Shown: positions 9,580 through 17,833, counted from the first letter of the stretch. The stretch is 64,000 nucleotides of DNA from Gilvibacter sp. SZ-19 (GCF_002163875.1 NZ_CP019333.1:1432864-1496863), one strand, 5' to 3'. Notes: generated from the sequence alone by a model not told the origin. Made by a program: numbers and translations.

Positions 9580-10545
9580 ATGGACGAAAAACTACAAGAC
9601 CAACTACAGAAATTACAAGAGAAGTTCAAGAACTCTGGGCAGGATATGAATTCCTATCTAGATGGCTTGCTCTATGACAAGTATTTGACCTATTGGGATT
9701 ATATCCACCTAGACACGCTTCTGAGTTTACAGATTCCGCGCACCTATTTTCCGGACGAGGAGATCTTTATTGCCTATCACCAGATCACCGAACTGTATTT
9801 TAAGCTCATTATTCATGAGCAAAAGCAGATCATTGACGATAAATTGCAACAGGCGGACTTTTTCACCAAGCGTTTGGAACGTATCAATCGTTACTTCAGG
9901 ATCCTCATTGATTCTTTCGACGTGATGATACGTGGGATGGAAAAGGAGCAGTTCCTAAAGTTTCGCATGTCACTTTTACCCGCCAGTGGATTTCAATCGG
10001 CTCAGTACCGCATGATCGAATTCTACAGTACGCCGATGGAGCATTTGGTACATGTGTCCTTGAGAGATCAGTACTCAGAAGCAGATTCCATTGAGGATAT
10101 GTACGAACAGATCTATTGGAAGCGCGGCGCAACAGACCTAGAAACCCAGAGCAAAACTTTGACCCTAAAACAGTTCGAGTTTCGGTATACCCCGCGCTTT
10201 ATTCGAATCATGAATGAGGTTAAAGGGCAGACCCTATACCACAAGTATTTGGCCTTGCCGGAATCAGAAAAAAATAATCAAGCGCTTATAAACGAATTGC
10301 GAAAATTCGACGTTAACGCTAATGTCAATTGGTTACTCATGCATATGGGTGCGGCATTTAGGTACCTGCACAAAGAAGGGCAAACGGTCTTGGCAACCGG
10401 GGGAACCAATTGGAAAGAATTTCTTCCACCAAGTTTTCAGAAAATCCATTATTTTCCTAATCTTTGGAGTCCTGAAGAGAAGGAGAATTGGGGGCGTGAG
10501 TGGGTTACTCATGCTTATAACAGCGCAAAAACCAAACAACATTGA
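9580..10545 (+). CDS. Tryptophan 2,3-dioxygenase family protein
   Basis: Heme enzyme family that oxidises L-tryptophan to N-formylkynurenine. Family landmarks: the distal heme-pocket helix IAYHQITELYFKLIIHE with His67, the LLPASGFQSAQYR segment (132-144), the probable proximal His255 (LLMHMGAAFRYL) and the substrate loop ATGGTNW. The 321-residue length and the FPNLW tail place it in the atypical Bacteroidota subgroup, longer than the common bacterial enzyme of about 280. The neighbours hppD and hmgA handle tyrosine, so the region looks devoted to aromatic amino acid breakdown. Substrate preference is inferred. Confidence 0.9.
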   Translation: MDEKLQDQLQKLQEKFKNSGQDMNSYLDGLLYDKYLTYWDYIHLDTLLSLQIPRTYFPDEEIFIAYHQITELYFKLIIHEQKQIIDDKLQQADFFTKRLERINRYFRILIDSFDVMIRGMEKEQFLKFRMSLLPASGFQSAQYRMIEFYSTPMEHLVHVSLRDQYSEADSIEDMYEQIYWKRGATDLETQSKTLTLKQFEFRYTPRFIRIMNEVKGQTLYHKYLALPESEKNNQALINELRKFDVNANVNWLLMHMGAAFRYLHKEGQTVLATGGTNWKEFLPPSFQKIHYFPNLWSPEEKENWGREWVTHAYNSAKTKQH

Positions 10546-11768
10546 AAAGATTACTGTGGCTGAGTGTAGTGCTTGGATTATGCTGGGCCTGTGAAAAGGA
10601 GAAACCAGAAGAGGAAGTTGCAACCATCACCGAGGCGCCCAAGATAGAAGAGGCCTACGGATTCATTCTCAACGATTTTAATGTAGTACGCGATACGGTT
10701 CGCTTTGGCGACACCTTTGGCGTTATTATGGATAACAACCACGTGCCCGCAGCCAAGGTTTACAGTGCGGTAGAGGCTGTTAAAGACAGTTTTGACGTAC
10801 GCCGCATAGTGACCGGAAAGCCTTATGTGGTCTTAAATTCCAAGGACAGTCTGAATCAGGCTCAGGTGTTCATTTACGAGAATAACCGCATAGAATATAC
10901 TGTTGTAGACCTGCGCGATAGCGTGGCAAAAGCTTATCACGGGCGTAAGCCTATCCGTCTGGTGGAGAAGACTGCATACGGAGTCATTACAAGTTCCCTC
11001 TCAGAAACTATGGAAGAGCAAAATCTCAGCGCTTCTATGACCGATCGCTTGGCAAATATTTACGCTTGGACCATCAACTTCTTTGCCCTGCAACAAGGAG
11101 ATCGCTTTAAGGTAGTCTACACAGAACGTTTTATAAACGATACTATCCCAGCCGGAATAGAAGACATAAAAGCCGCCTATTTTGAGCATAAAGGGCGTCC
11201 GCTATTGGCGTTTAATTTTGTGGAGGACCCAGACTTGGGAGTTTCGGATTATTACGACGAAGAAGCCAACAACCTGCGTCGGGCCTTTTTAAAATCGCCG
11301 ATCCGCTTTAATTACAGACTTTCTAGTCGTTATAATCTTAAAAGACGCATTGCCTATTACGGCTACAAGGTGCGGCCACACCGCGGAACTGACTTTGCTG
11401 CAGCGGTGGGTACTCCTATCATAGCCACTGCGGATGGGACCGTGATAGAGTCGGCCCGTAGAGGTGGAAACGGTAATTATGTGAAGATCAAGCACAACAG
11501 CACTTATATGACGCAATACCTGCACATGAAAAGCCGTAAGGCTAAGGTGGGTGACTACGTGCGTCAGGGTGATGTGATCGGTTGGGTTGGGATGACGGGA
11601 AACACCGGTGGCCCTCATGTTTGCTACAGATTCTGGAAGAACGGGCAGCAGGTAGACCCCTTTCTACAAGATTTACCAGCCTCCAAACCCCTTGCAGATT
11701 CTCTCAAGCCTCAGTACTTTGAGTATATCGCTCCGCTTAAGGAGAAGCTGGATTGTATTATTTTTTAG
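10542..11768 (+). CDS. M23-family peptidase (putative lipoprotein) with a Cys in place of a zinc His
   Basis: Starts at TTG (10542), overlapping the upstream stop as TTGA, which suggests translational coupling. The N-terminus is hydrophobic with a weak lipobox (CWAC, Cys17). The C-terminal LytM domain (about 262-375) contains the metal motif HRGTD (His280, Asp284) and GPHVCYRF, with His359 and Cys361. In M23 enzymes this last motif is normally HxH with the second His binding zinc; here it is HxC. The enzyme would cut peptidoglycan cross-bridges if active; Cys could still bind zinc. A terminator follows after 27 bases. Confidence 0.92.
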   Translation: MKRLLWLSVVLGLCWACEKEKPEEEVATITEAPKIEEAYGFILNDFNVVRDTVRFGDTFGVIMDNNHVPAAKVYSAVEAVKDSFDVRRIVTGKPYVVLNSKDSLNQAQVFIYENNRIEYTVVDLRDSVAKAYHGRKPIRLVEKTAYGVITSSLSETMEEQNLSASMTDRLANIYAWTINFFALQQGDRFKVVYTERFINDTIPAGIEDIKAAYFEHKGRPLLAFNFVEDPDLGVSDYYDEEANNLRRAFLKSPIRFNYRLSSRYNLKRRIAYYGYKVRPHRGTDFAAAVGTPIIATADGTVIESARRGGNGNYVKIKHNSTYMTQYLHMKSRKAKVGDYVRQGDVIGWVGMTGNTGGPHVCYRFWKNGQQVDPFLQDLPASKPLADSLKPQYFEYIAPLKEKLDCIIF

Positions 11769-11795
11769 GAATTTCTTAAAAAACGGTTAATAATT

Positions 11796-11827
11796 ATCTG
11801 ATAGATAATGTATTCTATCAGATTTTC
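11796..11827 (+). terminator. Terminator after the M23 gene
   Basis: ATCTGATAGA (11796-11805) and TCTATCAGAT (11814-11823) form a perfect 10-bp stem with an 8-base loop, followed by TTTTC. It insulates the upstream operon from the Oar-like receptor. Confidence 0.7.
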
Positions 11828-11910
11828 TACGGTATTAAGCTGTATATTAAGAAAGTATTAAAAAGTGCCAATTTAACCATAAGGTAATGTTAAAATACAG
11901 CACTTAGTAA

Positions 11911-11918
11911 TACTTTTG
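11911..11918 (+). promoter_or_regulatory. -7 box of the Oar-like receptor
   Basis: TACTTTTG is an exact TAnnTTTG match 23 bases before the ATG, in a very AT-rich stretch. No clear TTG stands at the usual -33 distance. Confidence 0.65.
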
Positions 11919-11941
11919 TACCAATCAAAATTAACTGTTTT

Positions 11942-14900
11942 ATGAGAAAAATTACTTTCTATTTAACCGTGGCTTGTTTGTTACTCGGCGCTAGTGCATT
12001 TGCGCAAGGGGTAACTACGGGGGGCATGAACGGTCGTGTCCTTGACAACAACGCCGAACCTCTTCTAGGGGCTAATGTGGTTGCTGTCCACACGCCAACT
12101 GGAACGACTTATGGTGCGATAACCGATTTCGACGGTTTTTATCGTATCTCAAACATGAGAGCTGGTGGTCCTTACACCGTGACCATCTCTTACGTTGGAT
12201 TTGAAGACTTTGTTAGAAATGGAGTGTTCTTACAACTGGGTAACTCTCAAAAAATTAGTGTTAACCTTTCTGAATCTACCAATGCGCTAGATGAAGTATT
12301 GATCGTTGCACAGCGAAACAATGTTTTCGATTCAAAGAAAACAGGAACAGAAACTACAGTGTCGTCTAGAGACATCGCAACACTACCTGCAGTTACTCGT
12401 TCTATCGCTGACTTTGCGCGTATTACTCCTCAAGCTCAGCTTACCGAAGGTAACGACGGATTCTCTATCTCACTTGCTGGTCAGAACAACCGTTACAACG
12501 CGATCTACATTGATGGTGCTGTAAACAACGATGTGTTCGGTCTTGCAGGTTCAGGTACCAATGGTGGACAAACTGGAGTAAACCCATTCTCTGTGGATGC
12601 GGTAGAAACTTTCCAGATCAACATTGCGCCGTTTGACGTGCGTCAGTCTGGATTCTCTGGTGGGTCTATCAACGCTATTACGCGTTCTGGTACTAATGAG
12701 GTAGAAGGGTCAGCTTATTTCTACCTGCGTAATCAAGGTCTTGCTGGAAAAACTCCAACAGGTCTTGTTGACGAAGGTGAGGCTCGCGAAAAGCTTGATG
12801 ATTTCTCAGCTAAGCTTTACGGGGTACGTGTAGGAGGTCCTATCATTAAGGACAAACTATTCTACTTCATTAACTACGAGCGTCAGGATGAGGAAACTCC
12901 TCAGCCATTCAACTTTAGCCAGTACGAAGGGCGTTCTTCTTTAGAAGACATCAACAACCTGGTTAACTTCTTGCGTTCTACTTACGGGTACGACCCAGGA
13001 ATCTTTAATGCGAACACGCGTACACTAGTTAGTGACAAGATCACTGCCAAGTTAGACTACAACTTGAACAACGCTAACAAATTCACCTTGCGTCACTCTT
13101 ACGTAAAAGGAGACAACTTGGAGGCGCGTAACTCTAACCCATTCAACATTGGATTCATCAACGGTTCTGAGTCTTTCTTGACTACGACCAACTCCACTGC
13201 TTTCGAATGGCGTTATTCTGGTACCAACGTAGCGAACAACCTTGTTATTGGTTACACCACTGTACGTGATGACCGTGACCCTGCAGGTTCTCCTTTCCCT
13301 ACTGTTGATATCCAAGACGGAAACGGAACTATCTCTTTCGGAGCTGAGCCGTTCTCTACTGCTAACTTGTTAGATCAAGATGTACTTACTATCAACAACA
13401 ACTTTGAGATCTATTCCGGACGTCACACCATTACCTTGGGTGCGAACTTCGAATATGCTAAAGTGAAGAACCTTTTCTTCGCCTTTAACTTTGGTGACTA
13501 TACTTTCGAAGATCAATTTGACGACAACGGAGTATTGGTATCTAGCGGTTTGAATCAGTTCCTTACTGGTCAGCAAGCTGACGTATACCAGCACGGTTAT
13601 TCTCTATTGGGTAACGGAGTTGTTGGTGATGAGTCTGCTGGTGCTTCTGAATTCACAGCTTCACAGCTAGGATTCTACGCTCAAGATGACTTCCAAGCTA
13701 CAGATGACTTGAAAGTTACTTTCGGTCTTCGTGTTGATATTCCTTACTGGGAAGACGGTTTGGCTAACGATGACTTCAACAACCGTACTGTTGGCTTGCT
13801 AGAAGCTGCCGGTAAAGACCTTAAAGGTGCTCGTGTTGGACAGTCTATCAATGCTAACCCATTGTTCGCTCCACGTCTAGGTTTCAACTGGGACGTAAAT
13901 GGAGAGAGCAAAACTCAGATCCGTGGTGGTATGGGAGTATTTACTTCTAGACTTCCATTGGTATGGCCAGGTGGTACTTACAACAACAACGGTATCACTG
14001 GTGGATTCAACTTTGAGTTCGGTCAGGACTTTGAGCCAGACGTGAACAACCAGTTCGAAGATCCAGCTCCAGGTTCTGGAGGTGTAGGAGGTAACGTAGA
14101 CCTTATTGCTGCTAACTTCAAATTGCCACAGGTAATGAAGTATAACATCGCAGTAGACCAGAAACTTCCTTTCTGGGGTCTTATCGCTTCTGCGGACTTC
14201 TTGTATACTGATGTTATCAATGACATCTTGTATCAGAACTTGAACCTAAAAGGCCCAACAGGTGCTTTGAACGGTGCTGATACGCGTCCAACATATAGCC
14301 GTAGTGATGAGATCGACCCAACTTACGGGCGTATCATCCTTGCTTCTAACACAACTCTTGGACACGCTTACAATGTTACTGCAACTATCCGTAAGCCATT
14401 CGAGAACGGATTCCAAGGACAAGTGTCTTGGTCTTATGGAGATTCCTTCAAAGTATTTGACGGAACATCTTCTCAGAACTCTTCTCAGTGGAGAAACCGT
14501 CAGACTGTAAACGGTAAGAACGCTGATCTTGGAGTAGATGCTCGTTCAGACTTCTCTCTAGGACACCGTATTACTTCTAACGCCTCTTACGAGATCTCTT
14601 GGAATGAGAACCTTAAGACTACTTTCGGATTCTTCTACGAAGGTGTTCAAGGAAACCCATTCAGCTATGTATACCGTGAAGGTCGCGACATCTTAAACGA
14701 TGACTCTCGTGACAACGCACTTATCTACGTACCAGCTAACCAAGGTGAGATCAACCTAGTAGACCAATCAGATAACGGTGGTCTTACTAGCGCTGAACAG
14801 TGGGCAGCTCTTGATGCATTTATCGAGGGTGACGACTACTTGCGTTCTCGCAGAGGTCAGTACGCAGAGCGTAACGGTGACCGCGGACCATGGAGCCACG

Positions 14901-15193
14901 TAATTGACTTCAAAGTACTACAAGACTTTAGCTTGAAGATCGGAAATACCAAGCACACCTTCCAGGCGTCTTTGGATATCTTCAACTTCACTAACTTGTT
15001 GAACAAAGACTGGGGTCAGCGTAACTTCGTTCCTGGAAACGTAGGACTTCTAAGAACAGTAACTGCAGGGCCAAACCCAGCCTTTACTTTCGATCCTACT
15101 CAGTTCGAAGATGGCGTACGTGTAATTGACGATTTCGGACTACAGTCATCAAGATGGCAAATGCAAGTTGGATTGCGTTACCTATTCAACTAA
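11942..15193 (+). CDS. Oar-like TonB-dependent receptor
   Basis: The signal peptide ends at AFAQG. A carboxypeptidase-regulatory-like domain covers about 27-115 (MNGRVLDNNAEPLLGANV), then a plug domain (SIADFARITPQAQ, YNAIYIDGAVNNDVFG), then a large barrel ending RYLFN. Length (1083 aa) and plug sequence resemble the Oar group of myxobacteria and Bacteroidota, whose ligands are mostly unknown but include secreted proteins. Codon use is markedly more uniform than in neighbouring genes (AAC, TAC, TTC, GGT, GTT and CGT preferred), the usual sign of very high expression. It is monocistronic, framed by its own promoter and a strong terminator. Confidence 0.94.
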   Translation: MRKITFYLTVACLLLGASAFAQGVTTGGMNGRVLDNNAEPLLGANVVAVHTPTGTTYGAITDFDGFYRISNMRAGGPYTVTISYVGFEDFVRNGVFLQLGNSQKISVNLSESTNALDEVLIVAQRNNVFDSKKTGTETTVSSRDIATLPAVTRSIADFARITPQAQLTEGNDGFSISLAGQNNRYNAIYIDGAVNNDVFGLAGSGTNGGQTGVNPFSVDAVETFQINIAPFDVRQSGFSGGSINAITRSGTNEVEGSAYFYLRNQGLAGKTPTGLVDEGEAREKLDDFSAKLYGVRVGGPIIKDKLFYFINYERQDEETPQPFNFSQYEGRSSLEDINNLVNFLRSTYGYDPGIFNANTRTLVSDKITAKLDYNLNNANKFTLRHSYVKGDNLEARNSNPFNIGFINGSESFLTTTNSTAFEWRYSGTNVANNLVIGYTTVRDDRDPAGSPFPTVDIQDGNGTISFGAEPFSTANLLDQDVLTINNNFEIYSGRHTITLGANFEYAKVKNLFFAFNFGDYTFEDQFDDNGVLVSSGLNQFLTGQQADVYQHGYSLLGNGVVGDESAGASEFTASQLGFYAQDDFQATDDLKVTFGLRVDIPYWEDGLANDDFNNRTVGLLEAAGKDLKGARVGQSINANPLFAPRLGFNWDVNGESKTQIRGGMGVFTSRLPLVWPGGTYNNNGITGGFNFEFGQDFEPDVNNQFEDPAPGSGGVGGNVDLIAANFKLPQVMKYNIAVDQKLPFWGLIASADFLYTDVINDILYQNLNLKGPTGALNGADTRPTYSRSDEIDPTYGRIILASNTTLGHAYNVTATIRKPFENGFQGQVSWSYGDSFKVFDGTSSQNSSQWRNRQTVNGKNADLGVDARSDFSLGHRITSNASYEISWNENLKTTFGFFYEGVQGNPFSYVYREGRDILNDDSRDNALIYVPANQGEINLVDQSDNGGLTSAEQWAALDAFIEGDDYLRSRRGQYAERNGDRGPWSHVIDFKVLQDFSLKIGNTKHTFQASLDIFNFTNLLNKDWGQRNFVPGNVGLLRTVTAGPNPAFTFDPTQFEDGVRVIDDFGLQSSRWQMQVGLRYLFN

Positions 15194-15231
15194 TTCGAAT
15201 AGCTTAGGCAAAACAGCTTAAACAAATATTT

Positions 15232-15273
15232 AACCCTGCAGTAGAACACAGTTCACTGCAGGGTTATTTTTTT
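15232..15273 (+). terminator. Strong intrinsic terminator after the Oar-like receptor
   Basis: AACCCTGCAGT (15232-15242) pairs perfectly with ACTGCAGGGTT (15255-15265), followed by a seven-base T run. Confidence 0.9.
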
Positions 15274-15279
15274 ATGTCT

Positions 15280-15287
15280 TACCTTTG
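15280..15287 (+). promoter_or_regulatory. -7 box of the small membrane protein gene
   Basis: TACCTTTG is an exact consensus match directly behind the terminator. It overlaps an upstream in-frame TTG at 15285, which argues against that codon as a start and for ATG at 15309. Confidence 0.65.
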
Positions 15288-15308
15288 TTTAAACAACTTC
15301 ATTTAACC

Positions 15309-15752
15309 ATGTATACCACCGTTCAGTTTTTGCATTCGTATTGGGCCTATTTGGTCGTTCTTGTTGTCTTTTTGGCCACCTTCAATGCCTTGCTAGGCTT
15401 TTTTAGCAAGCGTGACTATGGCGCCAAGGATTTCCGCATTTCTTTGTTCGCGCTTATAGTGACGCACATACAACTCCTGATCGGCTTGGTGCTTTATTTC
15501 GTTTCTCCGCTAGGATTCCAATCCATTAGCGCCAACGGTATGGGCACAGTTATGAAAGACTCTGTACTGCGGTTAAATGCCGTGGAGCATCCAACGGTAA
15601 TGTTGATCGTTGTTGTTCTAATCACCATTGGCTACTCCAAGCACAAGAAGAAATTGGTTTCCAGACCTAAGTTCAAGACCTTGATGATCTTTTATACCCT
15701 TGCGTTTGTGCTTTTATTGAGCCGTATTCCTTGGGGGCAGTGGTTTGATTAA
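15309..15752 (+). CDS. Four-helix membrane protein, flavobacterial
   Basis: 147 aa with four hydrophobic helices (about 8-30, 44-66, 87-107 and 119-138) and short loops. The first helix begins LHSYWAYLVVLVVF, a later loop holds NAVEHPTVMLIVVVL, and a Lys-rich loop reads SKHKKKLVSRPKFKT. It is similar to small flavobacterial proteins sometimes labelled cytochrome b-like because of His residues within helices (LHSYW, THIQ, EHPT), but no heme binding can be shown. The start is taken at ATG 15309, since the upstream TTG falls inside the promoter. Function unknown. Confidence 0.85.
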   Translation: MYTTVQFLHSYWAYLVVLVVFLATFNALLGFFSKRDYGAKDFRISLFALIVTHIQLLIGLVLYFVSPLGFQSISANGMGTVMKDSVLRLNAVEHPTVMLIVVVLITIGYSKHKKKLVSRPKFKTLMIFYTLAFVLLLSRIPWGQWFD

Positions 15753-15929
15753 GCTTATGGCGCATGCTGCTGCGCAGCACCGGGCTTTCCACACTACACG
15801 GTAGTTTGTTGCAATCCCTTGCGCGGGGAGTAAAGAATCATTAACAATCACACTCTAGCTTTTACTTTCAAGGACAAGTCCTTGCACCTTCTTTCACACT
15901 TTTTTCCATCGATGAAACTACTGAAGAAG

Positions 15930-15948
15930 CAATGTCCAGTGGACATTG
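15930..15948. repeat. 19-base palindromic hairpin
   Basis: Nine-base arms CAATGTCCA and TGGACATTG around a single G. Its right arm runs into TTGAGATTCA (15946-15955), which can also pair with TGAATCTCAA at 16063-16072. Confidence 0.85.
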
Positions 15949-15974
15949 AGATTCAAGTACGGCAAAAAAATCTA

Positions 15975-16118
15975 GCGACGCTCGCTCGGCTTTGAAAACC
16001 TAGCTACCCTCAGCCACAGATTCATTGAAAGCTCCTGAGCCTCACGGCTCAGATCGGCACAATGAATCTCAAGCCCAACTGCTGCTAGCTGGTTTTCTAC
16101 AGCCTCGCTCGGAGTCGC
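15975..16118. repeat. Nested inverted-repeat structure, candidate structured RNA or cruciform
   Basis: Five helices nest around one axis: GCGAC (15975-15979)/GTCGC (16114-16118); GGCT (15988-15991)/AGCC (16101-16104); GAAAACC-T-AGCTA (15994-16006)/TAGCT-GGTTTTC (16086-16097) with one bulged T; AGATTCATTG (16018-16027)/CAATGAATCT (16060-16069); CTGAGCC (16035-16041)/GGCTCAG (16046-16052) closing a TCAC loop. A direct repeat CTCGCTCGG occurs in both outer arms (15981-15989 and 16104-16112). The strand of any transcript is unknown. Confidence 0.7.
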
Positions 16119-16157
16119 GAGAAAAAACTATTTTTAGTTCAATATTCAATTAGTTGA

Positions 16158-16511
16158 ATGAGTCATAGAATAAAAATTCATGAATCTGGTGTAATTGTAA
16201 AAATCCAGCCTGGGATTTATAGAGTCTATGCATTGGGAGGGTGGAAAGTACGTCTTGGAGCTTTCTCGATGTCGATAATAGATCAAAAGACGGGGAATGA
16301 GATCAATTCAAAACAAGTTAAGTTTGGAGTGCAAGACCGTCGACATGGAGTCAGGGTAAAGCAAATTGCAACATTAAGTGTACCCGAATGGCGCGACTAT
16401 GAAGTAAGATTTCATAATCCAAGTGATCTTCAAGTTTATCATGCAATATTCTTTCCTGGTTTATTTGAAAAAATTTTAGATAATAAACAGCTAGAGATTA
16501 GCTTCGGCTAA
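16158..16511 (+). CDS. Orphan protein of unknown function, AT-rich
   Basis: 117 aa, no signal peptide and no membrane helix; alternating hydrophobic pattern suggesting a beta-rich fold (GVIVKIQPGIYRVYALGGW, QIATLSVPEWRDYEVRF). I do not recognise the family. Codons are more AT-rich than in the neighbouring genes (ATA, AAA, AGA, TTA), suggesting recent acquisition. It sits directly downstream of the palindromic stretch; a hairpin overlaps its ATG and a near-consensus -7 box (TATTTTTA, 16129-16136) lies 21 bases upstream. Its stop overlaps the stop of the convergent 46-codon gene. Confidence 0.65.
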   Translation: MSHRIKIHESGVIVKIQPGIYRVYALGGWKVRLGAFSMSIIDQKTGNEINSKQVKFGVQDRRHGVRVKQIATLSVPEWRDYEVRFHNPSDLQVYHAIFFPGLFEKILDNKQLEISFG

Positions 16512-16648
16512 ACCTGCTTTCTCGCTCTTTTATTACGGCGATTGCGATGATACCTTCCGTTTCTGGTAAAGAAGGTCACAAAACCCCAAATCAGGCAAAT
16601 AACGCCTATTAAAACGAGGATGTCTTTAGCTTCTGAAGGAATATTCAT
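16508..16648 (-). CDS. 46-residue single-helix membrane peptide
   Basis: ATG at 16648 opens MNIPSEAKDILVLIGVICLI, one hydrophobic helix at about residues 9-28, followed by a strongly basic tail (RYHRNRRNKRARK) that would sit in the cytoplasm. Hydrophobic helix plus positive tail is unlikely to arise by chance. It is too short for most ORF callers. Its stop (16508-16510) overlaps the stop of the orphan gene on the other strand. Function unknown. Confidence 0.65.
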   Translation of the reverse strand: MNIPSEAKDILVLIGVICLIWGFVTFFTRNGRYHRNRRNKRARKQV

Positions 16649-16703
16649 AGCCTTAAGATACGAATTATCCTTATAAGCTACGAAATATCAGTTAGTTGTG
16701 TAT

Positions 16704-17756
16704 TTAGTCTATTTCCTTAATCAGGTAGACCAAAACCGGAAAGTGATCCGAATAGCCTCCTGTAAAGCCACCATTAGCAAAGGAACGGTACGGATAGCCT
16801 TTATAGCGACCCCTTGGATTAGAAAGGTAGGCTTTGTTGTAGATCTCAGCCTTGTAGTAGCGGTAGCTGCTGTAGTCCTCTTCTAAAAGCGCATCAGACA
16901 AAATGATCTGATCAAAAAGGTTCCAGCCATCGCGGTAGGCTAAAGTTCCCAGCCCCTTTTTAAACATGGCTTCCATGGGGTTGTATAACTCCTTTGGGCC
17001 AACCTTGTCCTTATCTGCTTTAGCGCCTAGGGTTTTCTTTACACTTTTGTTCGTTGGGTCGTCGTTAAGGTCGCCCATGGTGATGATCTTAGCATAAGGG
17101 TCTGCACTGTGCAAGGAGTCGATAATGCTCTTGTTAAGCTCTGCAGCTTGTACACGCTTGTAGCGACTGCGCGCTTCTCCTCCGGAGCGAGATGGCCAGT
17201 GATTTACAATAACGTGGATCAGGTCTCCGTCTAACATTCCAGAAACTACCAATTGATCACGCGTGTAAACACGTTTGTCACGGTCGTCGTTGTCGTAGAT
17301 AAGCAGTGGTTTTGCTTCGTAATTTGTTGGAGTAAATAAGGCCTTTTGATATAATAAGGCCACATCGATCCCACGGCGGTCTGGCGAATCGAACTGAATG
17401 ATCCCGTAGTCATAAGGCAACAATTCCGGCTGATTGACCAAGTCTTCTAAGACTTTGCGGTTCTCTGTTTCTGCCACTCCAATTAGCGCTGGCGCTGTAC
17501 CCGTTACATCGCGGCCCACATCGGCAATAACCTTGGCCATATTGGCAAGCTTTGCTGCGTAGATCTCTTCGGTCCAGTGATCGCGTCCTTCAGGAGTTCT
17601 GTCGTCGTCAAATGTGATGGGATCATCTTCGGTATCGAAGAGGTTCTCTACATTGTAAAAAGCAATGGCGTTTACTTTATAGGATTTTTGTCCTTGCGCA
17701 AAAACTGCTGTTGAAATCAAGCATAGAAGGCCAAAAACAAGAGATCTGATATTCAT
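16704..17756 (-). CDS. Secreted endonuclease/exonuclease/phosphatase-family protein
   Basis: 350 aa from ATG 17756; the longer reading frame is rejected because this start gives a clean signal peptide (MNIRSLVFGLLCLI ... VFAQ). EEP-fold catalytic landmarks in order: FYNVENLFD (Asn), AETENRKVLEDL (Glu), VNHWPSR (His), MGDLNDDPTN (Asp/Asn) and GGYSDHFPV (Asp-His). Such proteins cleave phosphodiester or phosphomonoester bonds in nucleic acids or lipids. Export plus a divergent TonB receptor/DUF5689 pair with overlapping promoters suggests scavenging of a phosphorus-containing polymer such as extracellular DNA (inference). A leader-less paralogue lies at 26796-27740. Confidence 0.93.
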   Translation of the reverse strand: MNIRSLVFGLLCLISTAVFAQGQKSYKVNAIAFYNVENLFDTEDDPITFDDDRTPEGRDHWTEEIYAAKLANMAKVIADVGRDVTGTAPALIGVAETENRKVLEDLVNQPELLPYDYGIIQFDSPDRRGIDVALLYQKALFTPTNYEAKPLLIYDNDDRDKRVYTRDQLVVSGMLDGDLIHVIVNHWPSRSGGEARSRYKRVQAAELNKSIIDSLHSADPYAKIITMGDLNDDPTNKSVKKTLGAKADKDKVGPKELYNPMEAMFKKGLGTLAYRDGWNLFDQIILSDALLEEDYSSYRYYKAEIYNKAYLSNPRGRYKGYPYRSFANGGFTGGYSDHFPVLVYLIKEID

Positions 17757-17805
17757 ATCAAGCTGCAATATTATATTTATGTAAATGGGTAAACAAAACC
17801 TGGGC

Positions 17806-17813
17806 CAAAAGTA
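17806..17813 (-). promoter_or_regulatory. -7 box for the secreted EEP gene
   Basis: On the minus strand the sequence reads TACTTTTG, an exact match, 50 bases upstream of the ATG at 17756. It stands back to back with the plus-strand box at 17834-17841, 20 bases apart. Confidence 0.65.
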
Positions 17814-17833
17814 GTTATTCTCTGTAAAAGACG

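Larger units (their letters stand above)
15753..16157. other. Gene-free 405-base stretch packed with inverted repeats
   Basis: No convincing ORF. Perfect or near-perfect inverted repeats follow one another: TGCTGCGCAGCA (15768-15779); CTAC-ACG-GTAG (15794-15804); CAAGGAC-AA-GTCCTTG (15869-15884); CAATGTCCA-G-TGGACATTG (15930-15948); a nested set at 15975-16118; and ATTCAA-TTAG-TTGAAT (16144-16159), which overlaps the next start codon. The part at 15778-15830 (GCACCGGGCTTTCC ... GCAATCCC ... GCGCGGGG) resembles intergenic sequence I associate with many flavobacterial genomes, an impression from memory only. It could be a structured RNA, a palindromic repeat family or the remnant of a mobile element. 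Confidence 0.75.

Noticed and set aside
15285-15308. Upstream TTG start for the four-helix membrane protein
   Set aside because: The TTG is part of an exact -7 box (15280-15287), so it should lie upstream of the transcript.
15753-16157. Retron msr-msd or group II intron remnant
   Set aside because: No reverse transcriptase or maturase domain within the window, and no recognisable intron domain V. The palindromes alone do not support it.
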